Source of the DNA: Alphaproteobacteria bacterium UBA4588
Lineage (GTDB): Bacteria > Pseudomonadota > Alphaproteobacteria > Puniceispirillales > Puniceispirillaceae
Reading direction: 5' to 3'
DNA length: 8,878 nucleotides
Assembly: GCA_002387605.1 (NCBI GenBank)
Contig: DGJU01000069.1
Coordinates: 19,534 to 28,411 of the forward strand
Under the pieces are notes generated by a model that was given only the letters and a program-made list of their open reading frames with translations, searched no databases and was not told the origin of the DNA. Position numbers and translations under genes: made by a program. Within the stretch, counting starts at the first letter, position 1, and every line of letters starts with the position of its first letter. Shown one piece after another: positions 1-5,883 of this stretch.

Positions 1-866
1 ATAATAGTATGAATTTCATCAATGAACAGAATCGCCTGCTCATCTTCTTCAACTTGTTTCATCACCGCTTTCAGGCGTTCTTCAAAATCGCCCCTGTAAC
101 GCGTTCCTGCCAGAAGCTGGCCCATATCAAGAGAATAGATGACAGCCTCAGCCAAGACGTCCGGCACATCGCCTGTTGCAATCCGCAACGCAAGGCCTTC
201 TGCAATCGCTGTTTTGCCAACACCCGGATCGCCAACATAAAGCGGGTTATTTTTTGTCCGGCGGCATAAAACCTGAATGGTTCTATCAACTTCGCTATCC
301 CGGCCAATAAGCGGATCAATCCGGCCTTCACGCGCCTTTGCCACTAGGTTTACTGAATATTCCGAGAGCGGATCTGACTTTGCGCGCTCCCCTTCCGCAT
401 TATCATCCACAGAACCATCGGCGCCCTCAACAGGCTCGCCTGTGCCATGGCTCAGATAGCTTACTGCATCGAGACGTGAGAGGTTGAGAGAATTCAAGAA
501 CCAGACAGCATGACTTTCCCGCTCCGAATACATCGCGATCAGAACATTGGCAGCCGTTGCAACGCCCCGGCCTGATGACTGGGTATGGATAATGGCGCGC
601 TGAACAACACGTTGAAAGCCAGAGGTAGGCTGAACTTCCAGATCTTCAGCAGGATTTACAATAGAGGTAAATTCCTCTTCGATATGGCGACTGAGTAATT
701 CGCGAAGTTGCGGCACATCAACCTTGCAGCCATGCAATACATCCAGCGCATCAGGGTCGTCCGTCATCGCAAGCAAAAGATGCTCTAATGTTGCAAATTC
801 ATGGGCGCGCTCTCCTGCAAGTGACAGGGCACGGCGTAATGTTTCTTCAAGATCTTGCGAAAGCAT
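1..866 (-). CDS. clpA: ATP-dependent Clp protease ATP-binding subunit ClpA (N-terminal part, truncated by window edge)
   Basis: This is the AAA+ unfoldase that feeds substrates into the ClpP peptidase in the cytoplasm. The ATG at 866 opens a reading frame that runs without a stop through position 1, giving 288 complete residues of a protein usually about 750-780 long. Residues 1 to about 145 are the double Clp N-domain repeat, which is where ClpS docks in the known family; it begins MLSQDLEETLRRAL and includes ATLEHLLLAM. D1 AAA+ landmarks follow: RIDPLIGRDSEVDRTIQVL, Walker A GDPGVGKT at about residues 212-219, then the Walker B end LFIDEIHTI with the acidic pair at about 283-284. These positions nearly match E. 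coli ClpA. The D2 module and ClpP-contact loop lie outside the window. The gene starts 8 bases after clpS, so the two are almost certainly co-transcribed. The identification is firm; only the missing C-terminus is unknown. Confidence 0.97.
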   Translation of the reverse strand, partial: MLSQDLEETLRRALSLAGERAHEFATLEHLLLAMTDDPDALDVLHGCKVDVPQLRELLSRHIEEEFTSIVNPAEDLEVQPTSGFQRVVQRAIIHTQSSGRGVATAANVLIAMYSERESHAVWFLNSLNLSRLDAVSYLSHGTGEPVEGADGSVDDNAEGERAKSDPLSEYSVNLVAKAREGRIDPLIGRDSEVDRTIQVLCRRTKNNPLYVGDPGVGKTAIAEGLALRIATGDVPDVLAEAVIYSLDMGQLLAGTRYRGDFEERLKAVMKQVEEDEQAILFIDEIHTI

Positions 867-874
867 CGCGCTGC

Positions 875-1198
875 CTACTCCTTTTCAAGCTGCAATTGCA
901 GCGGATGTTCATTTTTACGGGCAAAGGTCATAACCTGATCCGCTTTTGCTTCTGCTACTTCATAAGTAAAGATACCGCAAACACCGACACCGCGCTGATG
1001 CACATGCAGCATGATACGCTGCGCTGCTTCGGTATTATGCCCAAAAAAGCGCTGCAATACCATGACGACAAATTCCATCGGCGTGTAATCATCATTGAGC
1101 ATAAGAACGCGATATAGCGCAGGCTTCTGAGTCTCAATTTTCGTATCGAGAACCACACCTCCATTATCATCATTATCAAACCGTTTCTCGTTACTCAT
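875..1198 (-). CDS. clpS: ATP-dependent Clp protease adaptor ClpS
   Basis: ClpS recognises proteins with destabilising N-terminal residues (the N-degron pathway) and hands them to ClpA-ClpP. The 107-residue product has the usual family length. Visible motifs are VLMLNDDYTPMEFV, holding the N-degron pocket residues N35, D36, D37, T39 and M41, and LHVHQRGVGVCGIFTYEV with pocket histidine H67. The tail ARKNEHPLQ...EKE is the classic ending. The frame stays open upstream to a GTG at 1294, adding 32 residues. I chose the ATG at 1198 because it follows AGGTCAGG, gives the normal flexible N-terminus, and the extra residues look like non-coding sequence. The stop is TAG at 877-875. A weak promoter candidate upstream on the minus strand is TCGACA (1282-1277) with TTTAAA (1259-1254) at 17 bp; it is poor and unproven. 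Confidence 0.95.
   Translation of the reverse strand: MSNEKRFDNDDNGGVVLDTKIETQKPALYRVLMLNDDYTPMEFVVMVLQRFFGHNTEAAQRIMLHVHQRGVGVCGIFTYEVAEAKADQVMTFARKNEHPLQLQLEKE
878..883 (-). promoter_or_regulatory. Ribosome-binding site for clpA inside the end of clpS
   Basis: On the minus strand a perfect AAGGAG lies immediately before the clpS stop codon, 11 bases from the clpA ATG. It overlaps the last clpS codons, which suggests coupled translation of adaptor and unfoldase. The spacing is slightly long, but there is no other purine-rich candidate, so this site supports the ATG at 866 as the clpA start. Confidence 0.7.
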
Positions 1199-1300
1199 AA
1201 CATCCTGACCTGCGGGCATCCGAAATTGTTTACTCTTCCCTATGATATTGGCATTTAAATTGAATGGGAAAGAGGGTGTCGAAATTTTTTTCACTGAATT

Positions 1301-1322
1301 TATGTTCTGATGTCAGAACATA
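1301..1322. promoter_or_regulatory. Perfect 10-bp-arm palindrome, likely operator, between clpS and dacA
   Basis: TATGTTCTGA, then TG, then TCAGAACATA: the two arms are exact reverse complements, separated by 2 bp. The element sits in the 227-bp divergent intergenic region, about 100 bp upstream of the clpS start and ending 3 bp before the candidate -35 of the carboxypeptidase gene. A perfect dyad of this size with a tiny centre is typical of a dimeric regulator's operator. It is not the alphaproteobacterial LexA box, because the GTTC and GAAC halves face each other with 8 bp between, not as direct repeats with 7. No T-run follows and no gene ends here, so a terminator is unlikely. The binding protein is unknown. 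Confidence 0.6.
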
Positions 1323-1325
1323 GGG

Positions 1326-1353
1326 TTGTTTCTACTGTTAAGACTAGTATGAT
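1326..1353 (+). promoter_or_regulatory. Candidate sigma-70 promoter for the carboxypeptidase gene
   Basis: TTGTTT at 1326-1331 and TATGAT at 1348-1353 are separated by 16 bp, predicting a transcript start near 1360 and a leader of about 65 bases. A second TATGAT lies at 1358-1363. The perfect palindrome at 1301-1322 would be centred about 48 bp upstream of the start, a typical activator position. The leader contains a weak inverted repeat, TTACCG at 1368-1373 and CGGTAA at 1392-1397. The remainder of 1354-1425 shows nothing else except the ribosome-binding site AAGAG just before the ATG. This is a motif-based prediction only. Confidence 0.4.
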
Positions 1354-1425
1354 TCATTATGATAGCCTTACCGTTAGATGTCTATTTGGCTCGGTAAATT
1401 CTTTGACTGTCCATAAGAGTGTTTT

Positions 1426-2697
1426 ATGAAAATAAGTTCATACTATCATGTTTTCATTGGATTTATAGTGTTTTTTGGGCTTCATTTTTCGGCTATTTCA
1501 GATGCCTTTGCTAACCCACGCTATGCATCGATCATTCTTGAAGAGTCATCGGGAAAGGTCTTATTTTCGCGCAATGCGGATAAACAGCTTCGTCCTGCCT
1601 CCCTCACAAAAATAATGACACTTTATTTAATGTTTGAAGCCTTACAGCAAAAAAAGGTGACAATGGGCACGCGGATGAAGGTCTCCAGGACAGCGGCAAG
1701 CCGGTCGCCATCAAAACTTTATCTGAAGCCCGGACACACAATTACCGTTAAAAATGCTATTCTCGCTCTGGTTACGAAATCAGCAAATGACGTTGCAACC
1801 GTTGTTGCTGAGCATCTTGGCGGTGGCAGCGAGCGTGAATTTGCCCGCAAGATGACGCGTAAAGCAAAATCACTTGGGATGAGCAGAACCATTTTCCGGA
1901 ATGCCTCTGGCCTCCCCCATAGTAGCCAATATAGTACAGCGCGCGATATGGCACGTCTTGGGATGGCTGTCAGACGTGATTTTCCGCAGTATTTTCATTA
2001 TTTCAGCCGTACCCAGTTTAACTGGAACGGGCGTAAATTCAAAAATCATAACCGGCTTCTGAAAACCTTCCAAGGGACAGACGGCATCAAAACCGGCTAT
2101 ACCAACGCTGCCGGCTTTAATCTTGTTGCCACGGCTGAGCGTAATGGCGTGCGGCTGATAGGGGTTGTGTTTGGCGGTAAAACCGGTCGTAGCCGTGATA
2201 AGCATATGGTCTCTATTCTGGGTAAGCAGTTTAAGCGGGTGAAGACTATTCAGGTTAAGCGCCTGCCTGCCCCGTCATTACCTGCGCCGCGCCCAGCAGA
2301 AATTCTGCAGGCTGCTGCCAAGCCAGCACCTGTTGGCGTGCGCGCGCCGGTGTCTTCAGCGTCCCAGCCAGCTACAGCGCCCCTTAGCGTTGCCGCCCCG
2401 CCCCGTCCGCCGCGCATTCTAGATGCACCGCCCCAGCAATGGAGCATTCAAGTTGGCAGTTTCTCACGCCGTATTTCAGCCCATAAGGCTGCAATTTCAG
2501 CACGCCGGACAGCAGGGACTGTATTAACCCGCCGCCCTGCCCAATTATCGCTTGTTATACATGGCCAGATACCACTTTGGCGTGTTCAGTTCAGAAAGCT
2601 GGAGGAAGATGAGGCACGTGCTGCTTGTGCTGCTCTATTCAGTGCCGGCAGCGCTTGCATCGCCCTGCCTGATGACGTTCTTGCTGAAACAAGCTAG
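1426..2697 (+). CDS. D-alanyl-D-alanine carboxypeptidase (peptidase S11, PBP5/6-like) with C-terminal SPOR domain
   Basis: This is a penicillin-binding serine carboxypeptidase that removes the terminal D-Ala from peptidoglycan pentapeptides in the periplasm. The 423-residue protein begins with a signal peptide (hydrophobic core around residues 8-22, likely cleavage near DAFA-N at 29-30). The three S11 active-site motifs are intact: S59-L-T-K62 with the acylated serine, S119-A-N121, and K222-T-G224. A second KTG at 252-254 lies in GGKTGRSRDKHM, where relatives usually have G-[RK]-T-x-x-x-R. Residues about 280-336 are a proline/alanine-rich linker, followed by a SPOR domain (about 337-418, WSIQVGSFS...LWRVQF), which in other proteins binds denuded glycan strands at division sites. 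No amphipathic PBP5-type membrane anchor is evident, so SPOR may provide localisation. The ATG follows AAGAG by a suitable gap. The gene stands alone on the plus strand and ends 6 bp from the convergent dnaE2. It is dacA-like, but the exact paralogue cannot be fixed. Confidence 0.93.
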   Translation: MKISSYYHVFIGFIVFFGLHFSAISDAFANPRYASIILEESSGKVLFSRNADKQLRPASLTKIMTLYLMFEALQQKKVTMGTRMKVSRTAASRSPSKLYLKPGHTITVKNAILALVTKSANDVATVVAEHLGGGSEREFARKMTRKAKSLGMSRTIFRNASGLPHSSQYSTARDMARLGMAVRRDFPQYFHYFSRTQFNWNGRKFKNHNRLLKTFQGTDGIKTGYTNAAGFNLVATAERNGVRLIGVVFGGKTGRSRDKHMVSILGKQFKRVKTIQVKRLPAPSLPAPRPAEILQAAAKPAPVGVRAPVSSASQPATAPLSVAAPPRPPRILDAPPQQWSIQVGSFSRRISAHKAAISARRTAGTVLTRRPAQLSLVIHGQIPLWRVQFRKLEEDEARAACAALFSAGSACIALPDDVLAETS

Positions 2698-2703
2698 TAT
2701 GCG

Positions 2704-5700
2704 CTAGTGAAAATCTCTACTTTTTAGCGTGAGGGCATGGCGATCTGCTGTCTGTAATTGGGTCAGATAATGATCACAATGATAAAGAGCCTCAGCAATA
2801 AAATGGATAATCTGCCCCTGTTTTTGTACCCGCCCTTTTACCCCAAGCAGGTGCGCGCCAATAACAGCTTGTCTGAATTGCTCGACAAGCCCTCCCCAGA
2901 TAATGACATTGACACATCCCTGCCCGTCTTCGAGCGTAATGAACACAGTCCCATTTGCTGTTCCCGGGCGTTGGCGCATTGTCACAAGCCCAAGAATGTT
3001 GAGCCTCCGGCCATTACGGGCGCCAGCTATATCAGAGCAGGTCTGCCAGCCTTCAGCGATGAAATGCGGTGCCAGCACATCTACCGGATGCGCTTTTAAA
3101 GAAAGTCCTGTTGACTGATAATCTTGTGCAACTGTCTCGCCAAGTCCGGCAACAGGCAAGGCAGCTGCACTATCGGTATCGCGGGGGTCTTCTGGCTGTT
3201 CACTTCTGGCAAATAACGGCAGTGTATGCAGGGTCTGACGAGTCATTTTTCGGACCTGCCATAATGCCTGACGTGCTGTCAGCCCAAGCGAGCCAAACCC
3301 ATCACCGCGGGCAACTGCTTCAATTGCCCGCCCAGAGACATCTGCCCAGCGCAGAACATCCTCAACTTTATGATAACCGTCATTCCGGCAGGCAGCAATA
3401 CGCCGGCCTTCTGCTTCACCCAGCCCTTTAATCAGCCGCAATCCAAGCCGGACCGCATATCGTGAATGTGTTGTCGGCTCTAATATCGTATCCCAATCAG
3501 ACTGGTTAATATCAATGGGGCGGACATCCACGCCGCTACGTTTTGCTTCGGCAACGAGCTGGGAAGGGCTATAAAACCCCATTGGCTGGGCATTTAAGAG
3601 TGCCACAGTAAAGACATCCGGATAATGGCATTTCAGCCAGGCAGACGCATATACCAGAAGGGCAAAGCTGGCGGCGTGAGATTCAGGAAAGCCATAGGTG
3701 CCAAAGCCTTCAATCTGACGAAAACATCGCACAGCAAAATCAGGATCATAGCCACGCGCAACCATGCCATTCACCATTTTATCAAAAAATCCGTGAATTT
3801 CGTCATTTTTGCGAAAAGTTGCCATTGCCCGCCTCAACCTGTCAGCTTCTTCTGGGCTAAAGCCTGCTCCTACAATTGCAATTTTCATTGCCTGTTCCTG
3901 AAAAAGTGGCACACCAAGGGTACGCTCAAGTACATTGCGTAATTCATCAGACGGATATTCAACAGCTTCATGCCCTGCCCGTCTGCGTAAATAAGGATGC
4001 ACCATATCGCCTTGTATTGGGCCTGGCCGGACAATCGCAACCTGCACAACCAGGTCATGAAAAGACCGCGGCTGAAGCCGGGGAAGCATTGCCATCTGTG
4101 CCCGTGATTCAACCTGAAACACCCCGACAGACTGCCCCCGGCATAGCATATCGTAAGTTGCTTTATCTTCGGGCGGCAATGAAGCAAGGGTAAGGGGGCG
4201 CTGGTAATGACGGGCAAGAAGATGAAAGGCTGATTGCAGGCAGGTCAGCATACCAAGCGCCAGAATATCCACTTTCAGTAATCCCAGCGCATCCAAATCA
4301 TCCTTGTCCCATTCAACAATCGTACGTGCCTGCATTGCAGCAGGACGGATGACACATAATGAATCAAGCCGCGTACGGGCAATCACAAAGCCGCCAACAT
4401 GCTGTGAGAGATGCCGCGGGAAGCCGCGCAACTGACGCGCCAGATGCATTACCATTTTCAATAAGGGGTCATGCGGATCCAGTCCTGCAGCGTGAAGCAT
4501 CCGCGCATCTGCTGTTGCATCAGCTGTCTTTTTACGGCCCCAGACTTGGGTTGATAGGATGCGTTGCACATCCCGGCTCAAGCCAAACGCTTTGGCTGTT
4601 TCAACAAAGGCCGATTTACTACGATAGGTTATCACTGTTGCTGCCAGACCTGTGCGGTGCCGCCCATACCGGTGATAAATATATTGGATAACTTCCTCCC
4701 GACGCTGATGTTCAAAATCAACATCAATATCAGGCGGCTCATTGCGGGCATCACTGACAAACCGCTCAAACAGAGGCTCAGACCGGGCAGGGTCAACAGA
4801 TGTAATATGTAAACAATAGCAAATCGCAGAATTTGCAGCAGAGCCGCGCCCCTGACAGAGAATATTACGCGACCTAGCAAACCGTACAATATCAAATACC
4901 GTGAGAAAATAGGCGGCATAATCAAGCCGCCCAACAAGAGCTAATTCCTTTTTTAAGTAGCCCTTCACGATGTCTGGCACACCATCTGGATAGCGCGCTT
5001 TAGCGCCACGTTCTGTTTGATATTCAAGTTCTTGCAAGGCGGTGCGGTGTGCGCCGATGACTTCATCAGGATATTCATAGGAAATCTCAGAGAGCGAGAA
5101 CTGGCAGCGGCGGGCAAGCGCATCTGCCTGTTTCAACGCCGCCTCATAGCCCCGCCAACGGCGCGCCATCTCATCTGGTGATAAAAGATGCCGTTCAGCA
5201 TTCCGCGATAGAAGATAGCCTGCCTGCTGTAACACCTGCTTTTCACGAATACAGCTGAGCAGATCAGCAAGTGGCCGGCGCTCCGGCAGATGATAAAGAA
5301 CATGCCCCAGCGCCACTAAGTTAAGCCCGTCTGCTACAGCCCATCTGGACAGCATTTCAAGGCGCGCTTCATCACAGCCATCACGCATGAGATAAGCGCC
5401 GGCATATAATGTTGCCTCAGTAATCAGGTTAATTTGCTGACACTGGGTACGATAATCAGCATCAGGATGTAGCGGCGGTACGGCAATTAGCTCAACATCA
5501 CACGATAACCGTGCCAGCTCACCTTTATGAATGATGAGCGCATCTTTACTGGTACGCCCGGGCCGGCACATCACAGCACTCAAAAGCTGACATAAACTTT
5601 CATACCCCCCCCGGTTCCGGACATAGCAAATAACATCCGGCCCATCAGACAGCGTAATACACGCCCCTGCCAGAAGTGTTATCGCATCAGCCTCTGCTGC

Positions 5701-5880
5701 AAGATGCGCACGCACTAATCCAGCACAGCTATTAATGTCGGAAACACCAACAGACTGCCAGCCAAGACGGGCAGCTTGGCTTACTATTTCTGCCGGATGC
5801 GAGGCACCATGAAGAAAGCTGAAATTCGTAACACAGCCAAGCACAGACTGCGGGCGATAAGAAGAGGGGCCTGTTGCCAT
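2704..5880 (-). CDS. dnaE2: Error-prone DNA polymerase DnaE2 (ImuC), C-family
   Basis: This is the catalytic polymerase of the SOS mutasome, copying past damaged bases; it lacks a proofreading exonuclease. With the ATG at 5880 it is 1058 residues, normal for DnaE2. The PHP domain is at about 12-270, starting LGCVTNFSFLHGASHP, the DnaE2 version in which the replicative enzyme's N-terminal HxH metal motif is changed. The palm holds EPPDIDVDFEHQRREEVI with catalytic D386 and D388, and LKVDILALGML with D538. Other signatures are GRGSAANSAICYCL (about 345-357), SQHVGGFVI, and FPESHAASFALLVYASAWLK. A helix-hairpin-helix stretch LGLRLIKGLGEAEG is at about 812-825, and an OB fold at about 960-1035. 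The C-terminus KSRDFH is a DnaE2 hallmark. TLPLF at 886-890, just before the OB fold, could be a sliding-clamp contact (inference). A GTG at 5883 is an alternative start adding one residue. It is the last gene of the imuA-imuB-dnaE2 operon, translationally coupled to imuB. Confidence 0.97.
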   Translation of the reverse strand: MATGPSSYRPQSVLGCVTNFSFLHGASHPAEIVSQAARLGWQSVGVSDINSCAGLVRAHLAAEADAITLLAGACITLSDGPDVICYVRNRGGYESLCQLLSAVMCRPGRTSKDALIIHKGELARLSCDVELIAVPPLHPDADYRTQCQQINLITEATLYAGAYLMRDGCDEARLEMLSRWAVADGLNLVALGHVLYHLPERRPLADLLSCIREKQVLQQAGYLLSRNAERHLLSPDEMARRWRGYEAALKQADALARRCQFSLSEISYEYPDEVIGAHRTALQELEYQTERGAKARYPDGVPDIVKGYLKKELALVGRLDYAAYFLTVFDIVRFARSRNILCQGRGSAANSAICYCLHITSVDPARSEPLFERFVSDARNEPPDIDVDFEHQRREEVIQYIYHRYGRHRTGLAATVITYRSKSAFVETAKAFGLSRDVQRILSTQVWGRKKTADATADARMLHAAGLDPHDPLLKMVMHLARQLRGFPRHLSQHVGGFVIARTRLDSLCVIRPAAMQARTIVEWDKDDLDALGLLKVDILALGMLTCLQSAFHLLARHYQRPLTLASLPPEDKATYDMLCRGQSVGVFQVESRAQMAMLPRLQPRSFHDLVVQVAIVRPGPIQGDMVHPYLRRRAGHEAVEYPSDELRNVLERTLGVPLFQEQAMKIAIVGAGFSPEEADRLRRAMATFRKNDEIHGFFDKMVNGMVARGYDPDFAVRCFRQIEGFGTYGFPESHAASFALLVYASAWLKCHYPDVFTVALLNAQPMGFYSPSQLVAEAKRSGVDVRPIDINQSDWDTILEPTTHSRYAVRLGLRLIKGLGEAEGRRIAACRNDGYHKVEDVLRWADVSGRAIEAVARGDGFGSLGLTARQALWQVRKMTRQTLHTLPLFARSEQPEDPRDTDSAAALPVAGLGETVAQDYQSTGLSLKAHPVDVLAPHFIAEGWQTCSDIAGARNGRRLNILGLVTMRQRPGTANGTVFITLEDGQGCVNVIIWGGLVEQFRQAVIGAHLLGVKGRVQKQGQIIHFIAEALYHCDHYLTQLQTADRHALTLKSRDFH
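5615..5622 (-). repeat. G8 homopolymer tract in dnaE2 coding strand
   Basis: Eight consecutive C on the plus strand, read as G8 in dnaE2, fall in the codons for the RNRGGY stretch of the PHP domain (about residues 88-93). A one-base slip here would frameshift the polymerase in its first tenth. The tract is intact and in frame in this sequence. Confidence 0.8.
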
Positions 5881-5883
5881 CAC
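5878..5883 (-). promoter_or_regulatory. imuB/dnaE2 stop-start overlap (GTGATG)
   Basis: On the minus strand the imuB stop TGA (5882-5880) shares its last base with the dnaE2 ATG (5880-5878), giving TGATG. A GTG at 5883-5881 overlaps it by 4 bases. There is no clear purine-rich ribosome-binding site directly upstream, because the imuB end reads GGCTTTTTT-like sequence (TTTTTTGCG). Termination-reinitiation is therefore the likely way dnaE2 is translated, tying DnaE2 output to ImuB. Confidence 0.75.

Noticed and set aside
71..331. Minus-strand 86-codon open frame inside clpA
   Set aside because: It is out of frame with clpA, whose own frame in this stretch encodes the Walker A motif and surrounding AAA+ sequence.
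1199..1294. Longer ClpS start (GTG at 1294, 32 extra residues)
   Set aside because: The GTG lacks a clear ribosome-binding site and the extra residues are unlike ClpS. The ATG at 1198 has AGGTCAGG upstream and gives the normal length.
1301..1322. The intergenic palindrome as a second LexA box
   Set aside because: It has GTTC-N8-GAAC as an inverted repeat; alphaproteobacterial LexA needs GTTC-N7-GTTC as a direct repeat.
1368..1397. Leader hairpin (TTACCG / CGGTAA) as a riboswitch or attenuator
   Set aside because: There is a single 6-bp stem with an 18-base loop and no T-run or known riboswitch core, so it is compatible with chance.
1403..1431. TTGACT at 1403-1408 as a -35 for the carboxypeptidase gene
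   Set aside because: A properly spaced -10 would fall at or inside the start codon and no TATAAT-like sequence is there.
3069..4193. Open frames on the plus strand opposite dnaE2 (for example 3069-3431, 3625-3942, 3876-4193)
   Set aside because: They are antisense to strongly conserved DnaE2 motifs, have no recognisable domains, and no ribosome-binding sites stand out.
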